Shown here in pieces: positions 7,336 to 13,355 of a stretch of DNA of 13,355 bases (position 1 is its first letter; each line of letters begins with the position of its first letter). Origin of the DNA: Chloroflexota bacterium (GTDB lineage Bacteria > Chloroflexota > Dormibacteria > Dormibacterales > Dormibacteraceae); the NCBI GenBank assembly GCA_005880345.1, contig VBGE01000097.1, forward strand, positions 1-13,355, read 5' to 3'. The position numbers and the translations under genes are program-made. The notes beneath the pieces were generated by a model, which worked only from the letters and a program-made list of their open reading frames with translations, did no database searches and was not told the origin of the DNA.

Positions 7336-8586
7336 CTACTTGACGGCGGGCCAGGTCGCTTGCTTGCTCGCGAGGTTGCTCGGGTAAATGGTGACGAACG
7401 CGGAGCTCTGGATCTGGATCACGTACATCGGCTTGTTGGTGTTCATCCCCGTGGCGTCGAACTCGATGTGCCCGTAGAACGTGTCCGCCTTGAGGCTCAC
7501 CAGCGCGTTGCGCACGGCCGAAGCGTCTGTCGAGCCTGCCTTCTCGATCGCCAGCGCGAGCGCTTCGCATGCTGCCGCGGCGTCGGCGGCCTGGTACGGG
7601 TACTGGTCGGGCGACCACCCGAAGGTGGTCGTGAAGTTGGTCAAGAACGCGCGGGCGTTGCCGAAAATGCTGTCGGAAGCTGTGATCTCGGGCACCCACT
7701 GGGTGCTGCCGAGGACTCCCTCCGAGGATTTGCCCAACGCCGAGATGAACGCCGGCGTGGGCGGCGCCACTGTCGCGGCGAAGCCAAGCTTCGGCTTGAT
7801 CCCGAGCTCTGACGCCTGTTTCACCGCGGCCACGGCCTCGTTCAGGTGAGCCGAGACGATGATCACGTCAGGGTTGAGGCCCTTGATCGCGATCAGGGCG
7901 GGCGAGACGTCGGTGGCATTGGCGGCCACCTTCGTGGATGACGTATAGGCGGTCGGCGAGGGGACGACCGTCATGCCCTTCGCCTGAGCCTCCTTGACTC
8001 CTTGCTCTGCCGCATGCTGGCTGAACCCGTCGTTGGCGGCGATGACCGCCACCGTCTTCGGCGCCGGGTTGAGCGCCGCCAGCGCGTCGATGATCGTGGT
8101 CACGTAGGTGCTGCTCGGCGACAGGACGGCGAACGTGTTCTTGTAGCCATGCGTGAAAATCGCTGTGTCGGCGCCGTTGCTGTCCAGCATCACCTGGCCG
8201 TTGCGCTCGACCACGGGCGCCACCGCCGTCGTGCCGGCGGAACCGTATGGGCTGAGAATGAACTTGTAGCCCTTGTCGTTGTAGCCGTCCACGATCTGGG
8301 CGGAGGTCGCGGCCACGCTCTGGTCGTCCTGGGTGACCAGCGTCACCTGGTGCGATTGCCCGCCGAAGTTGATGCCACCCTTGGCATTCAGCGTGTTCTG
8401 GCAAAACTTGTAGCCCTGCAGCGTGTAGAGGCCCTCGGCCTGGCCAAACGCGCCGGTCTGAGAGACGGGCGCCGCGAACGTGATCGTCGATCCGGAAGTG
8501 TTGGTGTTGCCGCCTCCACCACAGGCCGCGGCGGATAGGGCCACGACGGCCCCGAGAACAACAGAACAATTGGCCCGATGGACCAT
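7336..8586 (-). CDS. livK: HAAT-type substrate-binding lipoprotein (LivK-like)
   Basis: The 416-residue extracytoplasmic binding protein of the adjacent importer has the type I periplasmic-binding fold (Peripla_BP_6-like). A signal peptide ends in LSAAAC with the likely lipidated Cys at residue 22, followed by a Gly/Asn/Thr-rich linker. The lipobox is permissive because Ala, not Leu, is at -3. Fold landmarks are the early VSQTGAFGQAEG stretch, LVTQDDQSVAATSAQIV, the FILSPYGSAGTTAVAPVVE hinge region and VAVIAANDGFSQHAAEQGV. The start chosen is ATG 8586, with a G-run ending in GGAGG (8597-8601) spaced 10 bases; the in-frame ATG at 8607 lies upstream of that site and is unlikely. It is the first gene of the liv operon. 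The family covers amino acids, amides, urea and aromatic acids, so the ligand is not determined. Confidence 0.9.
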   Translation of the reverse strand: MVHRANCSVVLGAVVALSAAACGGGGNTNTSGSTITFAAPVSQTGAFGQAEGLYTLQGYKFCQNTLNAKGGINFGGQSHQVTLVTQDDQSVAATSAQIVDGYNDKGYKFILSPYGSAGTTAVAPVVERNGQVMLDSNGADTAIFTHGYKNTFAVLSPSSTYVTTIIDALAALNPAPKTVAVIAANDGFSQHAAEQGVKEAQAKGMTVVPSPTAYTSSTKVAANATDVSPALIAIKGLNPDVIIVSAHLNEAVAAVKQASELGIKPKLGFAATVAPPTPAFISALGKSSEGVLGSTQWVPEITASDSIFGNARAFLTNFTTTFGWSPDQYPYQAADAAAACEALALAIEKAGSTDASAVRNALVSLKADTFYGHIEFDATGMNTNKPMYVIQIQSSAFVTIYPSNLASKQATWPAVK

Positions 8587-8634
8587 GTTTTGCAAACCTC
8601 CCCCCAAAATCGACGAGCTGGCGATCTAATCGCT

Positions 8635-8640
8635 TGTATA
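8635..8640 (-). promoter_or_regulatory. Candidate -10 element upstream of livK
   Basis: Read on the minus strand this is TATACA, about 49 bases before the livK start. It sits inside the perfect palindrome TGTATACA (8635-8642), which could also be a binding site. I cannot find a good -35 partner. The 84-base gap between the YiiX-like gene and livK contains nothing else I can name, so either a promoter here or read-through from upstream drives livK. Confidence 0.3.
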
Positions 8641-8670
8641 CAGCATTCGGGCCACCGGCGACGCCATGGG

Positions 8671-9207
8671 CTACGGACGCACGTCGAACGCCTTTGCCAT
8701 GTCGGCGGGCAGAGTCAGGGCTGGATCGAGGTCGGGCAGCATCCCGCCTCTCTGCAGCGCCTTGACGACCAGGCTCGAGCAGGTCTCGTGGTTGCGCCGC
8801 ACCCAGCGCAGCGGCCACCCAAATAGAAGGTAGAGGCCCGCGCCGAGCATGTTCAGGTAGCCGAATGCCTGGCCGACCTGCCGCTCCCCATCTTCGACCG
8901 CTTGACGCCTGCCCTCAACCGAGAAATCTGGGCCGAGCCGGACGACGTGATACTCCTCCGCCCTGTATTTCGTGATCGGGCTGCGCACCACGCCCAGCGA
9001 TTCCGCCTCGACCACATCGCCTTCGGGACCCACGATCAAAGCGCAGTGGCTCCAATGGGCATAGGGAGCATCGCTTCCCCAGAAACGCCGCTTCTGCGCG
9101 AAGCTGATCAGCCCCGCGAAGAACTTGTGGCGGTGCGTCAGGATGAAGTCGCCCGGGTCGAAATCGGCGGCGTCAGCCCCGGGCCCGTACCGCTCGACCT
9201 TGACCAT
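8671..9207 (-). CDS. YiiX-like permuted NlpC/P60 (papain-like) enzyme
   Basis: The 178-residue protein resembles the YiiX/YaeF group of circularly permuted NlpC/P60 proteins, in which the catalytic His precedes the Cys. The fold starts with DPGDFILTHRH (17-27). His54 in AHWSHCALIVG is the likely catalytic His, with acidic residues Glu67 and Glu69 just after it (VVEAES). The nucleophile would be Cys143 in ETCSSLVVKAL. A hydrophobic stretch (about 121-133) may be buried or membrane-touching. No signal peptide is seen, so it is probably cytoplasmic or peripheral. Relatives act as amidases, peptidases or acyltransferases on lipid or peptide substrates; the substrate here is unknown. Its ATG at 9207 lies inside the end of the LLM gene (35-base overlap) with no clear Shine-Dalgarno, suggesting coupled translation. 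The fold assignment is good; the activity is inferred. Confidence 0.75.
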   Translation of the reverse strand: MVKVERYGPGADAADFDPGDFILTHRHKFFAGLISFAQKRRFWGSDAPYAHWSHCALIVGPEGDVVEAESLGVVRSPITKYRAEEYHVVRLGPDFSVEGRRQAVEDGERQVGQAFGYLNMLGAGLYLLFGWPLRWVRRNHETCSSLVVKALQRGGMLPDLDPALTLPADMAKAFDVRP

Positions 9208-10192
9208 GACCGCTGCCCAGGCCGAGACGCGGGAAAATCTCCTCGGCGAACCGGCTGATGACGCCTCCCTCGAACGCGTTGGGGAGGTTCACGATGAAGT
9301 ACTGGATGCCAACCTCGGCGTACTCGTGGATGATCTCGGCGATACGCTCCGCCGTCCCATGCAGAGGATGCCATGACCGGACGAAGGACTCGTCCTTTCC
9401 GGTGCGTCGCGCAGTGTCGGCCACCACGCGATCGACCTCGCGGCCATCGCCGAGGATCGTGTAGAACTCGATCGTCTTCAGCACCGAGTCATAGTCCCGC
9501 CCGACCGTCTCGCAGTGTTGACGGAGCACTTCGAGCTTGTGCCGGACGGTCTCCACGTCGGCGTTGAAGTTGCACGCATCGCCGTACTGCGCCACGAGCT
9601 TCAGCGTGACCTTCTCCCCCGCTCCACCGATCCAGATCGGCGGGTGCGGCTTCTGCACCGGCTTTGGCTCGTTGATCGCGCCGCGCAGCTGGTAGTGCGG
9701 CCCCTCGAAGTCCGCCTGGTCTTGCGTCCACATCGCCTTGATCACCTGGAGCGCTTCACGCAGCATGCGCAGGCGCTCCGGGGTTTCCGGATATTCGTAT
9801 CCGTACGCCCGGTACTCGTGGTCGTACCACCCGGCTCCGATGCCGAGGATGAGCCTGCCGTGGCTCATCACGTCTACGCAGCTCGCCATCTTCGTGAGCA
9901 GTGAGGGCGGACGGTAGCCGTTGCACGTCACCATCTGCCCCAGGCGGATTGTCTTCGTGTCGCGCGCAAGCGCCGCCATCGACGTCCAGCATTCGAAGAC
10001 GGACTCGAGCTGCGGGGTCGGCACGGTGTGAAAGTGGTCGTAGACCCACACCGCATCGAACCCGGCTCGCTCTGCCTCGTTGGCGCAGCGGGACATGGTT
10101 TCGTACTTCTCGACCGGGTCGCTGATGTCGGCCAGGTCCATCCGCCAGCCCTGCGGAACGAAGACGCCGAGCTTCAGCTCCGTGGCGGCCAC
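9173..10192 (-). CDS. LLM-class (probably F420-dependent) oxidoreductase
   Basis: The 339-residue protein belongs to the luciferase-like monooxygenase superfamily, a TIM-barrel fold using F420 or FMN. Landmarks are LKLGVFVPQ (6-14), AERAGFDAVWVYDHF (40-54), LGQMVTCNGYRPPSLLTKMA (84-103), SHGRLILGIGAGW (110-122) and KPHPPIWIGGAG. The overall pattern fits the F420-dependent LLM enzymes common in Actinomycetota and Chloroflexota, but I cannot prove the cofactor from sequence alone. It is soluble with no signal peptide. The GTG start at 10192 follows the protease stop by 20 bases, with a GAGG too close to be ideal. The C-terminus has a Gly/Arg-rich tail of about 15 residues that overlaps the next gene. 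The substrate is unknown, and nothing nearby makes or recycles F420. Confidence 0.88.
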   Translation of the reverse strand: MAATELKLGVFVPQGWRMDLADISDPVEKYETMSRCANEAERAGFDAVWVYDHFHTVPTPQLESVFECWTSMAALARDTKTIRLGQMVTCNGYRPPSLLTKMASCVDVMSHGRLILGIGAGWYDHEYRAYGYEYPETPERLRMLREALQVIKAMWTQDQADFEGPHYQLRGAINEPKPVQKPHPPIWIGGAGEKVTLKLVAQYGDACNFNADVETVRHKLEVLRQHCETVGRDYDSVLKTIEFYTILGDGREVDRVVADTARRTGKDESFVRSWHPLHGTAERIAEIIHEYAEVGIQYFIVNLPNAFEGGVISRFAEEIFPRLGLGSGHGQGRAVRARG

Positions 10193-10212
10193 GTCCTCAA
10201 TTGTCGGCTGGA

Positions 10213-11826
10213 TCAGTCGGTCGGCGTCGGGACGTCGGTGGGCAAAGCCTCAGGCGATGCGCTCTGGGCGATCGTCGTGCTGTCTCGGAGCACCTCTTGG
10301 GGCGAGGTGACCTCGTCCGAGGCCGGCCCGTTGGCCGTCACCACCGGCGCAGGCATGACGGGAGCCGCCGCCGGCACCTCCGGCTGCGCGATTACGACCG
10401 CCGGACGGCGCCTGCCGCCGGCGATCGCCAGGCCCAGCCAGACGAGCATGACCAGCAAGATCACCCCGCCCGCCGATCCTGCAGCCGGCAGGACATACAC
10501 GGTGAGCTCGGGCGGCGTCTTGTCCTGGCCCGTGAGCACCTCGGTCTGGGCGCGGCTGATGTCGTCCTTGATGTAAGAGTCGAAGGACGAGCGGGCGTCG
10601 ATGTTCTCCAGCATTGCCAGCTCGGTCCTGTACCGCTGGTTGTCACCCTCGGCCAGCGCCTTGTAGTACGTGTTGGTCAGGTCCTTCGGATCTTTGGCCA
10701 CCGCGATCGAGCTCTTGGCCAGGTCCTCGTTGATGTATTGGGCCGGGATGAAGTAACCCTGGCCCGGGAGCTGGTTGCCGCTGGAGTCGACAGCGGCGAA
10801 GCTCACGAGACCCATCACGTTGCCTTTGGCGTCCAGGACCGGACCGCCGCTGTCACCGTGGGTGAATTCAGCGTCCGTGCCCCACGCCGTCCATGCCCCA
10901 CCCTGCTGCGGGTTCTGCCGCGTGACGTGACCCTCGGTCATCACCGTCGGGACCGCCTGGTCGAGGGGAACCGACTCCTGCAGGTATGGCACGCGCGGAT
11001 AGGCGACTTTGATGGTCGCGTCACCGATGTGCGGCGTGGCCGACGCCAGCGGAAGCGTCGGCGTCCCACTCACGTCCGCTTTCAGGATGGCGATGTCGTG
11101 GCCGCCCACCGTCGGGTCGACGCTAACCACGGTCGCCCGCGCGCCGCTCTTGAGCATGTTGTCGCCTGCCTGCACGGTGCTCCCGCTCGCCAGGTAGTAC
11201 TTGGACGTGATCGCGTCCACGGTGATGTACCGCGCGATCCACCGCTGCCAGAAGCCCAGGAAGATATCCACCTGGGTGTTGCTGATCTGCCAGTTGGCCC
11301 AGTTCTTCTTGATCGTGTTCTTGACGTCGGCCGTCCAGGTAGCGTTCTTGGTGTCGGCGATGATCCCATCGTGAATCTCCGCCTTGCTGGCGGAGACGAC
11401 ATGGGCGGCCGTCACCAGGTAGCCGTCCTGCGTGACGAAGAAACCTGAGCCGGTGGCGAAGAGGTTCCACGTGTCGCTGGCCGTGGTGCCGGCCGAGAAG
11501 TACTGGTCGGGGCTGTCGAGGATTGTCTGGTGTTCGGCCGCCTGCACCTGCTCCCAGCTCATCTGACCCGAGAAGTAGCGATTGAGGTAGGGCTTGTCGA
11601 GCGCGTCCCAGGTCGCAGTGCTGATCGTGATCTGCGGCAGCGACGTGGTGATCGCGTATTCGGACTGAATGAGGACGATCGCCGGAGCCGATGCCTTAGC
11701 GACTCGCTGAGTGGTCAGCGGTTTTGGCGCCGGCTCGCGTGTCAGCACGATGCCGGCGAGCAGCGCCCCGTTCGCGATCACAGCCAAGGCCAAGAGCGCG
11801 CTGACACCAAAACGAACGACTTTCAT
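10213..11826 (-). CDS. Membrane-anchored trypsin-like serine protease
   Basis: The 537-residue protein has an N-terminal helix (about 7-29), a chymotrypsin-fold domain, a second helix (about 445-470) and a Pro/Ala/Thr-rich tail after RRR. The catalytic triad is visible: His142 in GYLVTAAHVV, Asp244 in GGHDIAIL and Ser326 in THGDSGGP. Because of the basic residues, I infer that both ends are cytoplasmic and the protease domain is outside. The spacing from His to Asp is 102 residues, about twice that of trypsin; the extra part is a Trp/Lys-rich insert (about 160-215). A helical linker joins the catalytic domain to the second helix. No PDZ domain is present, unlike HtrA/DegP. The start chosen is ATG 11826, with GGAGG at 11833-11837 spaced 6 bases; the preceding TTG is less likely. 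An 8-bp inverted repeat lies just upstream. Protease function is firm; the substrate is unknown. Confidence 0.9.
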   Translation of the reverse strand: MKVVRFGVSALLALAVIANGALLAGIVLTREPAPKPLTTQRVAKASAPAIVLIQSEYAITTSLPQITISTATWDALDKPYLNRYFSGQMSWEQVQAAEHQTILDSPDQYFSAGTTASDTWNLFATGSGFFVTQDGYLVTAAHVVSASKAEIHDGIIADTKNATWTADVKNTIKKNWANWQISNTQVDIFLGFWQRWIARYITVDAITSKYYLASGSTVQAGDNMLKSGARATVVSVDPTVGGHDIAILKADVSGTPTLPLASATPHIGDATIKVAYPRVPYLQESVPLDQAVPTVMTEGHVTRQNPQQGGAWTAWGTDAEFTHGDSGGPVLDAKGNVMGLVSFAAVDSSGNQLPGQGYFIPAQYINEDLAKSSIAVAKDPKDLTNTYYKALAEGDNQRYRTELAMLENIDARSSFDSYIKDDISRAQTEVLTGQDKTPPELTVYVLPAAGSAGGVILLVMLVWLGLAIAGGRRRPAVVIAQPEVPAAAPVMPAPVVTANGPASDEVTSPQEVLRDSTTIAQSASPEALPTDVPTPTD

Positions 11827-11851
11827 CAATCGCCTCCCAACCTCCGCAGCA

Positions 11852-11874
11852 GTCGCCCGAACGTACCGGGCGAC
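11852..11874. repeat. Inverted repeat in the protease leader
   Basis: GTCGCCCG (11852-11859) and CGGGCGAC (11867-11874) are perfect inverted copies 7 bases apart. They sit in the 121-base gap between the LppM-like gene and the protease gene, 15 bases upstream of the protease GGAGG. It may be an operator, a leader hairpin or a weak terminator; no T-run follows. I see no convincing -35/-10 pair in the gap. Confidence 0.5.
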
Positions 11875-11947
11875 CGCAAACCGCCCCCCAGCGCCTGGAC
11901 AAAATGATGACGCTTTTTGTAAATCCTGGGGAAAACGCCGCCTCTGG

Positions 11948-12865
11948 CTAGGAAGAGGGCGGCGGGGCCTGGGGCGGGGGCCCGGGCCAGGCGCCGGGCT
12001 CGATCGGAGCGGGGGCCTGCGGCTCGACTGGAGCGACCGGCACTGGCTGGAGGGCGGGGCGGAGAGCGGGACGCAGGAAACCGCGCCAGGTCAGCAGCAT
12101 CCCGAACAGGAAGCCGACCGCGACCGCGATGAACCCGACAGCGATGACCAGCCGCGAGTCCTGCAGCGGCGACACGCTGGCCACGAGGCCAGAATCCGGG
12201 CCGGTGGTGGCGGTCAGGGTCTGGGCCTTGGTCCATGACAGCTTCCAGATGGCCGTCTTGCGATCGAGCGTGAACAGCGCGCCGTTGGCCGAGGTGATGA
12301 CGTGGGGCGTGGTGATCGAGAAGGTGATGACGAAGATCGAGGCGATCTCGTCGTCCGTGACGATCTGCTGCTGCCCAGGCGTGGGCGACGACACCGGCTG
12401 GGGCGCCGTTTTGAAGGTGTAGACGTCGTTCCCGCCGGAGGTTGTGTGGGTCGCCGCGGTGAAAAGGCCTCCGGTGTTGGAAAGGTTCAAGCCCACGCCC
12501 GAGCCCGAGGTCGCCCCGGAAGGCGACAGTGTCGACGGTTGGGTCAGAAAGGCGAACGCATCCTTCTCGGTCTTGAACGGGACGGTGATGAGGGCGCCCT
12601 GCTCGTCACCCTCGGTGACGAGGGCGACCTTGCCACCGGGATACTTCTTCTGCAGCTGCGTGTTGGCCGTCGCGATCTCGGCCGGCGTGAACCCACTGAC
12701 GGTCGTCCCGCTGGACCCCTGCATGAGGGCCTTCGGGAACAGCAGCTTGAGGCCCACGGTCACCGAGCCGTCGGCATTGAAGGTGGCGCTGGTATCCATG
12801 CCGCAGCCGACGGCGGCGAGCAGGACCGCAGCGACGAGGACTGACCTTGCGATCACTTTGGCCAC
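11948..12865 (-). CDS. LppM-like lipoprotein with C-terminal membrane helix
   Basis: The 305-residue protein has a lipoprotein signal ending AAVGC (likely lipidated Cys21). It is followed by MDTSATFNADGSVTVGLKLL, which resembles the start of the LppM domain, a lipoprotein domain of Actinobacteria. A beta-rich extracytoplasmic part with a Ser/Gly/Thr-rich loop runs to about residue 235. One membrane helix follows (about 239-258), then a short basic stretch and a Pro-rich cytoplasmic tail (about 270-305). Mycobacterial LppM has a similar lipid anchor plus C-terminal helix. The start is GTG 12865; a second GTG at 12856 is possible. No Shine-Dalgarno is visible, so the message may be leaderless. 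It lies 121 bases upstream of the protease gene on the same strand. The domain call rests on pattern resemblance and should be read as probable. Confidence 0.65.
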   Translation of the reverse strand: MAKVIARSVLVAAVLLAAVGCGMDTSATFNADGSVTVGLKLLFPKALMQGSSGTTVSGFTPAEIATANTQLQKKYPGGKVALVTEGDEQGALITVPFKTEKDAFAFLTQPSTLSPSGATSGSGVGLNLSNTGGLFTAATHTTSGGNDVYTFKTAPQPVSSPTPGQQQIVTDDEIASIFVITFSITTPHVITSANGALFTLDRKTAIWKLSWTKAQTLTATTGPDSGLVASVSPLQDSRLVIAVGFIAVAVGFLFGMLLTWRGFLRPALRPALQPVPVAPVEPQAPAPIEPGAWPGPPPQAPPPSS

Positions 12866-12929
12866 GGGCGATATGTTGAGCGACCGGGGTCGGATTCGAA
12901 CTGGCTTAGGGCTCTAATGTTGGCGAGCG

Positions 12930-13355
12930 ATGGCAGAGCTTCGAGAGCCGACCTTCACCGACGTCCTGGATGCGGCGCGCCAGATCCGCCCATACCTCCA
13001 GCCGACCCCGCTGCGGCGCTACGCCGCGCTCGACCGCCTGGTCGGCGCGGAGATGTACGTCAAGCACGAGAATCACAACCCGACAGGGGCGTTCAAGGTG
13101 CGGGGCGGCATCAACCTGGTCAGCCGGCTCAGCGAGGACGAGCGACGGCGCGGCGTCATCGCCGCTTCGACCGGCAACCACGGCCAGTCGGTCGCGTACG
13201 CGGCGCGCCTGTTCGGCGTGAGCGCGGTGATCTGCGCGCCGGCCGTGGCCAACCCGGTGAAGGTCGAATCGATGCAGGACCTGGGGGCGGAGGTCGTCCT
13301 CGAGGGTGACCGGTACGACGACTCCAAGCGCAACGCCGAGCGCCTTGCGCACGAA
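12930..13355 (+). CDS. Threonine/serine dehydratase-type PLP enzyme (3' end cut off)
   Basis: The first 142 residues of a fold-type II PLP enzyme are present and the frame stays open to the window end. PTGAFKVRGG (51-60) holds the PLP-binding lysine, Lys56, and STGNHGQ (80-86) is the loop that grips the substrate carboxylate. QPTPLRRYAAL (24-34) is the usual N-terminal substrate-side motif. These fit the threonine/serine ammonia-lyase group (IlvA/TdcB/serine racemase-like), which deaminates L-threonine or L-serine to a 2-oxo acid and ammonia. The regulatory C-terminus that would separate biosynthetic from catabolic forms is missing, so I give no gene symbol. The start ATG 12930 has only a weak purine stretch (GGCGAGCG) before it. 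It is divergent from the LppM-like gene across 64 bases that must hold both promoters; I could not pick out clear boxes there. Confidence 0.9.
   Translation, partial: MAELREPTFTDVLDAARQIRPYLQPTPLRRYAALDRLVGAEMYVKHENHNPTGAFKVRGGINLVSRLSEDERRRGVIAASTGNHGQSVAYAARLFGVSAVICAPAVANPVKVESMQDLGAEVVLEGDRYDDSKRNAERLAHE

Noticed and set aside
10201..11448. Plus-strand open frame of 415 codons opposite the protease
   Set aside because: It is Arg/Val/Asp-rich shadow translation; the minus strand carries a complete catalytic triad.
12889..12905. tRNA T-arm-like sequence (TTCGAAT on the minus strand)
   Set aside because: On the strand with the correct loop the flanking 5-base stem has two mismatches, and no matching acceptor or anticodon arm lies upstream. 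It is neither a tRNA nor a supported attachment site.

Overview
The window is high-GC bacterial DNA with dense, mostly minus-strand coding, many GTG starts and short gene overlaps. An F420-type luciferase-like oxidoreductase and an LppM-like lipoprotein point to a high-GC Terrabacteria lineage (Actinomycetota, Chloroflexota or Dormibacterota-like). That placement is inference from gene content, because no rRNA or other marker gene is present. I see no tRNA, CRISPR array, insertion sequence, phage gene or origin.

Left end, plus strand (1-1764): the 3' part of an RtcB RNA ligase gene, then a short gap holding a 10-bp-stem hairpin and a perfect Shine-Dalgarno. These lead into a conserved-looking hypothetical gene whose reading frame is broken near base 1390. 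A strong inverted repeat (1772-1798) separates this pair from the convergent minus-strand genes.

Middle, minus strand (1822-8586): a 654-residue SPFH/flotillin-like membrane protein lies downstream of a complete branched-chain-amino-acid-type (HAAT) ABC importer. Transcription order is livK (binding lipoprotein), livH and livM (permeases), livG and livF (ATPases). The last three junctions all use the same 4-base GTGA overlap. The true substrate cannot be read from the sequence.

Right part, minus strand (8671-12865), in transcription order: an LppM-like lipoprotein with a C-terminal membrane helix, a trypsin-like serine protease with a membrane helix at each end, an LLM-class oxidoreductase, and a YiiX-like permuted NlpC/P60 enzyme that overlaps the oxidoreductase by 35 bases. 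The first two share an unusual doubly anchored layout and may act together at the cell surface. At the right edge a divergent plus-strand gene begins, encoding a threonine/serine dehydratase-type PLP enzyme cut off by the window end.

Most genes belong to known families. I did not find a convincing wholly new system. The best second looks are the frame-broken RtcB neighbour and the doubly anchored protease next to the LppM-like protein.
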